Assembly (NCBI GenBank): GCA_010094045.1
Contig: ML986715.1
Coordinates: 1 to 52,272 of the forward strand
DNA: 52,272 bases
Reading direction: 5' to 3'
Source of the DNA: Lojkania enalia
Taxonomy: Eukaryota; Ascomycota; Dothideomycetes; Pleosporales
In this document: one piece after another, positions 39,301-50,279 of the stretch
Position numbering within the stretch: the first letter of the stretch is position 1
Layout of the letters: every line of letters begins with the position of its first letter
Notes under the pieces: model-generated
Told to the model about the DNA's origin: nothing
Databases searched by the model: none
Seen by the model: only the letters and a program-made list of their open reading frames with translations
Position numbers and translations under genes: made by a program

Positions 39301-40900
39301 AACCTATACGCGCTAAGATTAGCCTAAAAAGGGTAGAAAGAACTAATTTAGACTAGAATAATAGTACTAAAATCCTTAGAGTTTTAGTAGTAGTAATCTA
39401 CGTATAGACTATTTAGAAAGATTTATCTCCTATCTAGAAAGTAGAAGAGACCTCTTTCTTAGACTAAGAATACTATAACAGCCCGGAGTAGGCTAAAGAA
39501 GGTAATAAAGGGAAGATAGAGTTAATAATACTTTAAGAAAAGTAAAACGCCCTCGATTAGGTATATAACCACCCTATAACAGGTTATAGAGGATAGATAA
39601 AAATATATAAGAGAGTATCGTGTTAATTTTAGTAGAAAGGTATAAGAGATAATATTAAGGCCTACTATTAGAATTGTTTAAGGTGTAGAAGGGTAAAAGC
39701 TCCTAAATATAAGCCTTATAGCCTATTACAACTATTACCCATACTAAGTAGACTATAGGAGTAAGTTATATTCGATTTTATTATAGAACTCCCTTTAAGT
39801 CTATTTCTTAGTTAAGTATATAACTTAATTATAGTTGTTATTAACTAGTTAACTAAAATAGCCTATTATATCCCTACTATTTCTACCTAGACTGTAGAAG
39901 ATCTAATATAGGTCTAGATACGCGATATTCTAATAAAGTTAAAATTTTAAGAGACCTTTTACTATTATTTAGTATTTTAGCGAGGTCTTAGTTTAGCCTA
40001 TTACTTAAAGACTAACAGGTTGATAGAAAAATAAAACTAGATGCTTAAGCAGTATTTATATTATTTCTACTATTTAGAGTAAGATAATTAGGTAGTTTAA
40101 CTGTCTATAGCGGAGTTTGCGTATAATAATAGCGCTTATATAACTACTACTATCTTACCTTTTTATGTTTACTATAGTATAGATCCCTAAGGACCTAATT
40201 AGCTAGGCGAGCCTTTAGAAGAGGGAGAAGCTTCTTTAGTAAGAGGTATAGCAGCTAAAGTACTAGTATTATAAAGTAAATATAAAGCGAAGATTAGTAC
40301 TATAGTAGCTTATTAAAAGAAATACGCAGATAAGAAGAGAATGTACTTATCTCTAGTAGTAGGAAATAAGGTGCTAGTATTAAATCAACATATTAAGTTA
40401 ACCTATTCTAAGAAGAAATTAGATTAGAAGTATCTTAAACCTAGTATAGTAATAAAGGTTATAACGCCTATAACCTACTAGATTAACCTCTTAAGGTTAG
40501 ATAGTATCTATCTAGTATTTTATATATCTTTACTAGAGCTGTATAACCTAAAAGGGCCTATTTAGAGTCTAGATAGCCTAATATAAGATACTTTACGCTA
40601 ATTTAGAGATAATATATATAAAATTAATCGTATTATTAAATAAAAGTAAAACTCTATTAGAGTATAAAAATACTTGGTTAAATAGAAGAACTACCTAGAC
40701 TCTAAGAATAGTTAGAAGCTAGGAGTAAATATTAGTACTAACGCTCTATAAGTATTCTAGAAAAAGAAGGGTATTAAACTAAAGAGATTAAGTAAACCTA
40801 TTAAAGACTGTAGATACTCTTTAAAAAAGAAGAAAGATAGCTAAGTTATTCTAAAGTATAACCTTTATATAAACTTTCTAGTTAATATAGCTACCTTTAT
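36400..40900 (+). pseudogene. Gypsy-1 gag-pol, RIP-degraded
   Basis: Order along the plus strand: Gag-like text with basic and Lys-rich segments (about 36.4-37.25 kb). Protease follows with CLIDLGA in place of CLIDSGA (about 37371-37391). Reverse transcriptase ([20 protein letters not shown] near 38.09 kb) has YLNNILIFS at 38394-38420, where the catalytic YLDD has lost both aspartates. RNase H has VDTSRSAILG near 38.89 kb. Integrase carries YNHPITGYRG near 39.57 kb, zinc-binding CLRCRRVKAPK near 39.68 kb and NRLIERQNQMLKQYL near 40.02 kb. A C-terminal tail with YKINRIIKQK and QKYLVKQKNY (about 40.62-40.70 kb) resembles a chromodomain. Protease-RT-RNase H-integrase is the gypsy order. Confidence 0.88.
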
Positions 40901-41349
40901 CTAGTTTTTCTTAAATTAAGGTTTTTTATAGGTGTTAAATAGCGCTATTACTAGATTAAAGTTATATAAATAAGGTTTAGGAATAAGTATCTATAAAGTT
41001 GGCCTTATATATTAATATAGGTTCTTTAATAATTATAAGAAGTAGTAATTCCCGCTATTAATACTAGAAGGACTGTATTATAGTATATTATAAACTAGAA
41101 TAGTATATAAGAGGCGGAAATATTATATTATTCTAAATATAGCACTAATCTAGGCTATAAGATGCTTAACCGGGGTATTATATTTATAGAAACGTTGGAG
41201 AACTAGTTAATATCCGAAAAAACTACTATTAACTAATATTTATACTTTACTATAACCTTTTCCCCTACTATAACTCAGTCAAGCCTTTTTAATAGGGCGA
41301 ATAGGCTAAAAGTATTAGTATAGAATAATATAGTATAATATAGTCCGGA

Positions 41350-42020
41350 TTAACTTATAGAAGACTTTATTTTCTTTACTTTAGTATATTTATTATTATC
41401 TATATTAAGAAGATTCTCTTTAGCCTTACGCTTATACGCTATACTAATTTTAGTATAGTCTTAGCTAGTAAGTTTAATTCTAGATAAGGTCTTCCTATCC
41501 TTACTATTATAGGTAAATAGGAAGTTAGAATCTTTTTTACCGAGTCTAGATATTACTATTAGTATTAGAATGTGTAAAAAAGGGCTAGAACGTATATCTA
41601 AGTCTATTTAACTACCGTTTAAGTAGTATCTTAGACCCTTTAAACTAGTTAGGTCTTATCGCTGCTAATACGGGTAGTAATAAAAGCTTTAATAGCTTAA
41701 TTAACCTTTATAATATACTCTAGTATAGATAGGTCCGGCTATAGATATATTAGCTGTAAGAAGATTAGAGTACGCTATATTAGCCTAGAATATACTTTAA
41801 AACAATCCTTATTATTCTTTTTAAGGTAGTAGAGATAGATATTATATTAAATACCTTTGTAGAGATATTCTGCTATAAGTAGGTCTAAAGAAGTGAATTT
41901 GCAGTTACTATCTACTTCGTATAGCTTACTATAAGCTAGACGCCTTAGATAGTAGAGATAGTAGATAGTATAGGGCTTCTTACCCTTAGCCTCCTTAATG
42001 CGGCGCTTCTAGACTAGAGT
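41350..42020 (-). other. Partly open antisense stretches downstream of Gypsy-1 pol (tentative)
   Basis: On the minus strand two stretches stay open in otherwise stop-rich DNA. One runs about 53 codons from near 41998 (RRIKEAKGKKPYTIYYLYYL, then YEVDSNCKFTSLDLLIAEYL). A second, in another frame, runs about 49 codons from near 41655 (IDLDIRSSPFLHILILIVIS, then KKDSNFLFTYNSKDRKT). After one stop, the second frame continues for about 32 more codons to 41350. No family is recognised. It could be an accessory antisense ORF of the retroelement, a captured gene fragment or chance. Confidence 0.3.
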
Positions 42021-42583
42021 AAGTACTATATTACGCGCTATAGACCTATTAGGCGTAAATTAGCTGTTTATAGACTAGAAAGGTGCTAAGGAGGGTATAA
42101 GAGGAGTATATACGGAGGAGTATAGCGAGAATAGAAAAATAGGCGGCGGGCGGCGCGGGTAGTAAGTATACGTATCTACTAGCCCTTATTAGCTATGAAG
42201 TACTCTATTATATCCTATATAGAGCTATAATAACTGTACTAAATGCGTAGCTAAAGACTAAGGGAATTATATTTATTAAGGCGGTTGAGAAAATATAAGA
42301 ATTAAAGAAGTAGGATAGGTAGAGGGAGTAGTATTTTTATAATCGGCGTTTACTCTATTAGCGCTGTTTATTTACACCGCTCTAGGCAGCGAGTAATAAA
42401 GATTCCCTAAGAGTAGACCTTACTAGGTAAAGGTAAAAGTAGTAGTAATAATATACTACTTAACCTAGAAGGAACTTTAGATTATATAATAGTACCCACC
42501 TTAGAGTAGCTCTACTAGTCTATTCTAGTAATATTTGTCCTCTATAAGCTATCGCAATAACAGCCTTCTAAGAAGAAAGATAA

Positions 42584-42796
42584 TATAATATCTTATAACT
42601 TTAAGTCACGGGTTAATAATATAAAGTTATCTAATCTAGGGTTGAAATAGCCGAATCGCACCCTATAAGGATAGTAGTAATTTATCTCTCTTTTATCAGC
42701 TATCTCTCTTCTAAGAGAACTGAATATACGAATATTTTAGCTCTACTACTCTATCTATTATTGCTACGCTGTAATCTATTATACTAGCCTATTATA
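42584..42796 (+). repeat. Gypsy-1 3' LTR (213 bp)
   Basis: Same length as the 5' LTR. Begins TATAATATC (RIP of TGTAATATC) and ends ...CCTATTATA next to the ATAGT duplication. Confidence 0.92.
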
Positions 42797-43712
42797 ATAG
42801 TATAAAGAAGTAGATATATTATATAATTGGAAAATTTTAATCTCTAAAAACGGCTGGATAAATAATACCCTTAGTTTTAAGTAGCTAAAGTACTTTAATA
42901 AGTATATAAAGATGTATTAGGTAGAGTTATATAAACTACTTATTTTAGACGGCTATAAAAGCTACCTTAACTAGAAATTTAAAGATTACTACCTTATATA
43001 AAAGATCCTAACGCTTTATATACCTTCTTATTTATTATATATACTTTAGCCTCTTAATATAGTTTACTTCTTACTATTAAAGTTAAAGTACTTATAGTAT
43101 ATATAAAACTTAGCGCGCTGACGCGTCTACTATATTAATAAAGAAGACTTTCTTCTAGCTTTTAAGAACGCGTTTTTTAACGTGTTTATATATAAGAACT
43201 ATTAAAAAGCTTTTAAAGTAATAGAAATTATTCCTCTAAACGTATAGATTATATTAGATTATCTTAATATATAACTATATACTCTACTAGAACTACTTTT
43301 ATAAGAAGACTTTTAGTAGTTTAAAACTCTAAGTAATATATATAAATTTGGGTTACAATTAACACTTGTATAAAAGTTCTTTATACGATTACTAAAAGAG
43401 GTATAAGAAGGATTCTTACAGCTTATAAAAGGTGCTAAGTTAATACTATATTAGAATATACTTCTTTAAGCTTGTAATTCTAAACTTAAAAGGTAATTAG
43501 AAGAAGTAACTAAGTATAAAACGCGTAAAAGAAAGTATATTTAGTATAGTAGTATAGTATTATATAGCAATGGATCTTTATATATAGCTGCTAAAGTATC
43601 TATAAGCTCTTAGCCCTTTAAGAAGACTTATAGTACTAATACTTAAGAAAGAGTTCAACTAGCTTAATACTACTATAGTAACTGTAGTAAGACTAGATAT
43701 AACGCTTATACG

Positions 43713-43914
43713 TAAGAAAGTCTGAGGATATAATAGGATTAGATATAATAAGAATCTATTATTATTAAAGCTAGAGAAAGAGAAGAGAAGGTATATAGTA
43801 GTAAGATACGTATTATTTACTTACTTTAGTCTAGGTAGGTGTAGGGTCGTATAAGAGTAACTACTATTATAATATTATAGAAACAGGACTAAGCTATAAG
43901 CCAGGACTTTTATA
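43713..43914 (-). repeat. Gypsy-2 LTR (202 bp)
   Basis: Aligns base for base with the two Gypsy-3 LTRs. It starts TAAGAAAGTCTGAGG where Gypsy-3 has TGAGAAGGTCTGAGG. Differences are almost all TG-to-TA or CA-to-TA. Confidence 0.92.
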
Positions 43915-44775
43915 ATATTCTTCTCCTCCTTCTCCTCTTCTTCTAGTACTGAGTTGTACGGACAAGTAGTTCTTTAGTAAAGTTCCGCCCTATATCCCGT
44001 TCGAATTCTCCTAGAGCGATTATATTTTTATAGTCGCCCTAGTTATTTTATAAAAGTATAGTATAACTAGTCTACTTATAAAGGAACTGCTATTTTAGGC
44101 TGCTTCTCTTTTTACTAATTACTCGTACGTCTTAGATTTTCTTAAACTCCTATTTATTTTCGTTTCTAACGCTAATTAGCGCTGGTTAATAGTTATCCTA
44201 TATTTAACTTAGTAACGGGTCTTAAGTAATAGGGCGAAGTAGTATTATATAGAAGATATTATAAATTCTTAATAGGGTGTCTAGTTAGTATATATTTCGT
44301 CTAACAGTCTTATTAACTATATATTATTAATAGAGCTTATAGAGCTTCTTTTTTCTTATAGGGTCTATCTTAATATTACGTATATTAAGCTAAACTTTAT
44401 CCCCTAATTAGTATTATAGTATAGGATCTCTTATACAATTGTAAATTTTTTACTACTACTATTATATATAGACTATTATTACTTGCGTAAATTTAACGCA
44501 GTCTTTTAGTTTACTAATAATCTATTTTACTGCGTAAATAGGGTCTCTAAACTACTCTATTAGCAGCTTCTCTTCTAGTTATATAGACTCTCCTAAGTTC
44601 GGGTAATAGCTATAAGTAAGAAAGAATAGGCTAACTCTTATAGAAGAAGCGTCCCTAGTACTAACAGTAATCTAAGCTAGTAGTAGCTATAGATTCTAAT
44701 TATCCTAGTAGTAGTTATAATAGTAGTAGAGAAGCTTTTTAAGTAGCTAGTTTATACGCTCTATACTTCTATCGG

Positions 44776-44977
44776 TGAGAAGGTCTGAGGACACAATGGG
44801 ATCAGATACAATAAGAATCCATTATTGTTAAAGCTAGAGAAAGAGAAGAGAAGGTACACGGTGGTAAGATATATGTTATTCGCTTGCTTTAGTCCAGGCA
44901 GGTATAGGGTCGTATAAGGGCAACTGCCATTATAGCATCGCAGGAACGGGACCGAGCTACAGGCCGGGACCTTTACA
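44776..44977 (-). repeat. Gypsy-3 3' LTR (202 bp)
   Basis: Differs from the other Gypsy-3 LTR at seven positions by my hand alignment, all transitions in CpA/TpG context. Confidence 0.93.
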
Positions 44978-45012
44978 ATATTCCCCTCCTCCTCCTCCTC
45001 TTCCTCTAGTAC
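44978..45012 (-). other. Polypurine tract of Gypsy-3
   Basis: On the minus strand, GAGGAAGAGGAGG-type purines (about 30 nt) end directly at the TGTAAAGG start of the LTR. This is the expected place and strand for plus-strand DNA priming in an LTR retrotransposon. Confidence 0.75.
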
Positions 45013-48000
45013 TGAGTCGTACGGACAAGTAGTTCTTTAGTAAAGTTCCGCCCTGTATCCCGTTCGAATTCTCCTAGAGCGATTATATCTTTACAGTCGC
45101 TCTGGTCGTTCTATAAGGGTATAGCATAACCAGTCTACTTATAAAGGAACTGCCGTTTTAGGCCGCCTCCCCTCTTACTAATTACTCGTACGTCTTGGAT
45201 TTTCTCAAGCTCCTATTTATCTTCGTTTCCAACGCTGATTAGCGCTGGTTAATAGTCGTCCTGTATTTAACTTAGTAACGGGTCTTAAGTAATAGGGCGA
45301 AGTAGTATTATGTGGAAGACGTTATAAATTCCTAATAGGGTGTCTAGTCGGTATATATTTCGTCCAACAGTCTTAATAACCGTATATTATTAATAGAGCT
45401 TACAGAGCTTCTTTTTCCTTGTAGAGTCCATTTTAATATTACGCATATTAAGCTAAACTTTGTCCCCCAATTAGTATTATAGTACAGGATCCCTCGTACG
45501 ATTATAAATTTCTTACTACTACTATTATATATAGGCTATTATTACTTGCGCGAATTCGACGCAGTCTTTTAGTTTACTAATAATCTGTTTTACTACGTGA
45601 ACAGGGTTTTTAAGCTGCTCTGTTAGCGGCTCCTCTTCTAGTTGTACGGACTCTCCCAAGTTCGGGTGATAGCTATAAGTAAGAAAGAATGGGCTGACTC
45701 CTGTAGAGGAAGCGTTCCTGGTACTAACGGCGATCTGAGCTAGTAGTAGCTATAGATCCTAGTCATCCTAATAGTAGTTATAATAGTAGCGGAGAAGCTT
45801 TTTAAGTAGCTGGTTCATGCGCTCTATACTTCCGTCGGTCTCTGGATAGTATACTATTAATAGCCTTTACTTAATCTCAAGAATTCGGCAGACGTATGCC
45901 TATACGCCTTATACGAACTACTCTCCTCTATTAGAGACTATTACTTATAGGAGCCCGTAATGTGCTATAAAATACTTGATGAACTTATTAGCTAATGTTT
46001 AGCTCTTAAGGTCTGGGACGGCGATAAAGAGTACTCCTTTACTCAAACGGTCCGTAATAACAAGGATATACTTATTACTATATGCGGTTCTCAGTAAGTT
46101 AATAATATAGTCTATTAAAATTTCTAACTATACTCTCTTAGGGATTAGAAGAGGATGCAGCAGGCCTTTTTTTCTAGAACGCTAAACTATATTCCTACCA
46201 CAGGAGTAGCAATTTCGTATAAAGCGTTTAATGTCCGCCGCTATTCCAGGCCAAAAGTAGTACTATAATATTAACCCGATCGTAATATTCTTGCTAGGGT
46301 AGCTAGCTAAGTAAGAGTTGTAAGTCTCTTAGATTAGCTTTATACGAAGTAACTCGCTCTTAGGAACCCAAGCGCGTTCTCTCCACATTAATCTATCTCC
46401 CAGGACTGAGAGGTTAGATAGGCTAATTCTAAGGTAACGGAGGGTTTCTAGAAGTATTCTCTCCCCTACTTTAGTAGTATAGAGAAGTATAGTATACGTC
46501 TTGTCTTTTTCTTAGGTATCTTGCTATAAGGTCTCTATTAGTATTTGCTGCTTCTCGTACGATGTCTCAGTTATAGACTCCCCTCCGTCTATAAATTCCT
46601 CCCCTAATGTAGAGTCTTCTGGGGCAACCACCTCTGCCTAATTATTAGGAGTATCTTTAGCACGCTGGTTTCTAGTTCGTATAGAGGCTGTATAAACTCT
46701 ATTCTTAAAATCGGACGGTCCGAAGAGTTGGCTAATCCTTTTCTAGATCCGCTTATTATTAACTCCTTTTAGAAGATCCTGATCGCGATGTGAGAGAGTA
46801 TTAGCTAAAACGTTAAGCTTGCCCGGCTTATATTTAAACTGGAAGTTAAACTGGGTAAGAAATACCGCCTACCTCACCTAGCGCTTAGAGAGCCTCTATA
46901 CCTTAGTAAAGTATTTTAGATTATAGTAATCTATACGAACTGTAAAGTGCGTAAGTAGTTTTAAGGACTTCTTCTATTCCTCGAGGCATTATATAACTAC
47001 TAGTAATTCCTTATTATAGATTAGGTAGTTACACTCTATAGGAAGCATTCGCTTTAATATAAAAGCGATAGGTTGTAGAACTCCTTTATTATTATATTAC
47101 AGAAACGTACCTCTAGTATACTAGTTAGAGGTATTATACTCTAGAATCGTTTCCCTTTCGGGGTTATACTAGGCTAATATTAGTACTCGTACGAAGTATC
47201 GCTTCAGGTAATTAAAGGCGGTAAGTGCCTGATCATCGAGTTGAAACTATTTCTTCTCTTATTCCCTTCGGGTAAGAGCTATTAGTAGAGTAACTACTTC
47301 AGAAAATTCTTTAATAAACTAGCAGTAGAAGTTTATAAAGCCTAAAAAGCTCTGTATACCGCGAACTAATATAGGTGCTTCTTAGTCCTAGATTGCTTTA
47401 ACTTTCTATAGGTCTATTCGGATACCCTTTTCCGCATTAATAATAAAGCCGAGATATTTTATTATACGGACCTCAAATTCGCACTTATTAATATCGAGTT
47501 AGAGGCTAGTATCTATTAGCTTTTGAAGGATTACTTTAACGTGGCGCTGATAGTCTTACAGGAAGCCGTCCGTGTATATAAGGATATTATCTAAGTATGC
47601 TGAGATAAAGTCGCCTAAATACTTCTAGATTATACGATTAATATACTATTAGAAGGTACTTAGAGCATTTATAAGGCTGAAAGGTGTAACTAGCTACTTA
47701 TATAAACCGTAACAGGTTGTAAATACTATCTTCTACTCGTCTCCTTCTTTAATTCGGATCTTATTAAATATAGCAATAATATTAAGTTTTGTAAACTACT
47801 TAGCTCGACTAATTTAATTCAGCGTTTCCCGGATTAGAGGTAGAGGGTAGTAGTCTTTCTATATAATAGCGTTCAGGGTGCGGTAGTCAATATAGAAGTA
47901 GAGGCCACCCCCTAGTTTTCGTACAAATAGGACTAGTATTATAGCTAGGGAGTTGCTAACCCGAATAAATCCTTTATTAAGGAGCTCTGTCAGGGTCTTC

Positions 48001-48764
48001 TAAAGGATAAGGAGTATCTCCTATAACATTCTATATAAAGGACCTGAGGGGATCCTTAGAGGGCTTCCATCTTTCCCTTCCAGCTCAATTATATAGTCTA
48101 CTCCTAGTCTTAAAGGCAGTAGCTTATCAGCTTCCTATTAATTAAAGGTATAGAGCTACTATATATATTCCTTAGGGAGTTTCGTACGAGGGTCCATCTT
48201 CGGCTTATTTTCTAGAGCCTTCTAAATGTCGGCTATACTGACGGTAAAAATGCGGGGTAGTTTAGTAAGGGAATCTTACAGGTATCTTCTATAGCGTTTC
48301 GCTATAGTAGAGAAAGTATATACTAAGACTTAGGTAATATTAGCCGTATGTTACTACTTCTAAAGCTTCTAGTTTTATACGATTACCCCCGTTCTACGAA
48401 TATATAGGATTTCCGTTTTTAGGTCGATGATTACGTCCTTGCTTTACCTCTATAAGCGTCCTAAGATTATACTATAATCTCCTTCTATCCTTGGGACCAC
48501 GTAAGTAAATACCCGACCTAGACCTGCCCAACTCCTACCTACATCTAGCGAGTTAATAATAGCCACCTCTTTAATAATTCTAGCCGAGAAGTCGCTGAAT
48601 AATAAGGCCGTTAATAGCGTTGGAAGGTGGAGGTATTCCAGTCCAGCCTTTCGTATAATCCTTTTCTTAACTATTATATATAAGTTACAGCCATTATCTA
48701 TTAAGGCGAGAAGGCTAAAGGTGTTATTAAGTAGTACGGGGGCTGTAAATAGAGCGCTAGTCAT
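45013..48764 (-). pseudogene. Gypsy-3 pol, RIP-degraded
   Basis: Reading leftwards on the minus strand. Protease: an intact 104-codon frame at 48764-48450, containing LIDNGCNLYIIV where LIDSGC/LIDTG is expected. Reverse transcriptase: AYLDNILIYTDGF near 47600-47565 (YLDD changed to YLDN), INKCEFEVRIIKYLGFIINA, then SFLGFINFYC. RNase [20 protein letters not shown] near 47.0 kb. Integrase: zinc-binding FIRNCYSCGRNIV near 46.2 kb, then YILVITDRLSKGVLFIAVPD and VIVSNRGE-FV (from SDRGxQF). A C-terminal region follows. About one stop per 20-40 codons, mostly at expected Trp or Gln positions, so it is not functional. Confidence 0.87.
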
Positions 48765-48779
48765 CTAAAATCAATTAAA

Positions 48780-49972
48780 TTTATCTAGTACTTACTTATT
48801 CGCCTGCCCTTTTTATAGCTTTAAACGCCGACTTCTATTTAGAGTAATACTTTTCCCGTCCTATTAGCTTAAGCTATATCTCTGCATTCCTTATTATACT
48901 AAACAGGCTCTAGCGGCATCGTACGAGCCTAATTAAACTGTATACTACTCCTGGGCGGAGTATAGTAGTAGCTTTAGGTAAAGTAACCCCCGTTTCTATA
49001 GGTAAAATAGGTATTCTATTATTTCTAAGCCTTCAGCTCTTTCTCGGTAATATTCCTTATCTTCTCTGGTAGCTGAGGCCTTGCATCTAGGCGCCGTACG
49101 AGTCCGCGATTGGCTGTTAGCATCTAGTCTATAGTATTGTTAATAGTAGCTAACAGTTGTAGTTGCGGGAGTGGCGTAAGTGGCTGTCCCTAGCTTTCCC
49201 TTATCTAACTAGTCTTCCCCCTACCGAAGGACTATGTGAAAGTACTATCGAGTTTGGCTACTTTAAGACGGTTATTAAGAATGTGAAGTTTCTGTACGAA
49301 GGTCGCGTACAACGTAAAGTCTTTCTTACTAATACTGCTAATTGTTAATTAGCGGAGCTCGGGACAAATCTTCCCTTCTAGATCTTATATCTTAACTTGG
49401 TCTGGGTGAGAGTCGTACGATACTTCTATAGAGAGACGATTATATTCAACTAGGAACTTAATAAAGGTCTTATTACCTTGTCTTAGAGTTTTAAACTTAA
49501 TCCCGGCTCGTTTCTAACGGTAGGGGTTATTATATTATATATCTATAATTGTCCAGAATTCGTCGTAGGTAAGGGTGCCTATAGTAATATATTTTTCGTA
49601 CGACTGAAGGTATATTCCAGCGTTACTCTTATAAAACGATACTATATAGGCTGCTACTATCGTGTCTGTTAAGCCTATAGATAAACCGTCGATGCGGATC
49701 TTAGTCTTTATACTACTTTTCCAAATAGGGTACGCTTTACAGTCTCTTTAGAACTTGTCCAACTTGTTAAGTATAGCTTTCGTACGAATAGGCTTAGCAG
49801 TTATTAATAGTATGGTCGGCGAGATGCTCCTCTTAGGGGCCGAGTACTTATTCAGTTGCTCCTCGAGCTTCCGATAAAGGCTTGTTCTTTTAAGTTGCCA
49901 TTGCTGCTTTTCTTTCTCTAGGCATTCCAGCCTGGCTGCCATTTCAGCGAACTGTCTCTGTACAGTCGCCAT
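48780..49972 (-). pseudogene. Gypsy-3 gag, RIP-degraded
   Basis: Starts at ATG 49972 with a coiled coil (FAEMAARLECLEKEKQQWQL), open for 74 codons. Later come DEFWTIIDI, TFIKFLVEYNRLS and KLHILNNRLKVAK, typical of fungal gypsy capsid regions. Several stops interrupt it. It ends just before the protease frame at 48764. Confidence 0.75.
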
Positions 49973-50077
49973 ATCGAATCCTTGTTCTACCGGTCCGTTT
50001 TAGTCTATAACTTCGTATAGTGGTAGGTCTGCTCAGCAGTTAAGACAGAATCTGGTGCAGTATGAGCTTTAACAAAT

Positions 50078-50279
50078 TGAGAAGGTCTGAGGACACAATA
50101 GGATCAGACACAATAAGAATCCATTATTGTTAAAGCTAGAGAAAGAGAAGAGAAGGTACACGGTGGTAAGATACATGTTATTCGCTTGCTTTAGTCCAGG
50201 CAGGTGCAGGGTCGTATAAGGGCAACTGCCATCATAGCATCGCAGGAACGGGACCGAGCTATAGGCCGGGACCTTTACA
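50078..50279 (-). repeat. Gypsy-3 5' LTR (202 bp)
   Basis: Upstream LTR for the minus-strand element; flanked by ATCGG at 50280-50284. See the other Gypsy-3 LTR. Confidence 0.93.

Larger units (their letters stand above)
35765..42796 (+). mobile_element. Gypsy-1: complete 7.0-kb Ty3/gypsy LTR retrotransposon in D2
   Basis: Two 213-bp LTRs (35765-35977 and 42584-42796) and a perfect 5-bp target-site duplication ATAGT (35760-35764 and 42797-42801). A purine tract AGAAGAAAGA precedes the 3' LTR. The internal region has gag-pol on the plus strand, followed by about 1.7 kb beyond pol. Coding frames are broken by RIP, so the copy is dead. Confidence 0.93.
35010..43712 (+). mobile_element. D2: second D-family DNA transposon, split by Gypsy-1 and truncated by Gypsy-2
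   Basis: Left end TTCTACTATTAAAGCGGCTA after TA at 35008-35009. Its terminal repeat lacks the internal duplication seen in D1. Its sequence continues to 35764, resumes at 42802 after Gypsy-1 and stops at 43712 where Gypsy-2 begins. The remaining right end lies beyond the window. The transposase is decayed; the paralogue D1 aligns across both joins. Confidence 0.82.
44776..50279 (-). mobile_element. Gypsy-3: complete 5.5-kb Ty3/gypsy retrotransposon nested in Gypsy-2
   Basis: Two 202-bp LTRs (44776-44977 and 50078-50279) that read TG...CA on the minus strand, with a perfect duplicated target ATCGG (44771-44775 and 50280-50284). Next to the downstream LTR, a long purine tract on the minus strand (about 45012-44978) is the polypurine tract. 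Order on the minus strand is gag, protease, reverse transcriptase, RNase H, integrase. The copy is less mutated than its surroundings but still has stops. Confidence 0.95.

Noticed and set aside
44000..45850. Large imperfect direct repeat (about 43.7-44.77 kb versus 44.78-45.84 kb) as a segmental duplication
   Set aside because: It is the same retrotransposon family seen twice: LTR plus integrase end of Gypsy-2 followed by the inserted Gypsy-3 copy.
49163..49348. 61-codon plus-strand frame in Gypsy-3
   Set aside because: It is antisense to the gag region of Gypsy-3, with no independent support.
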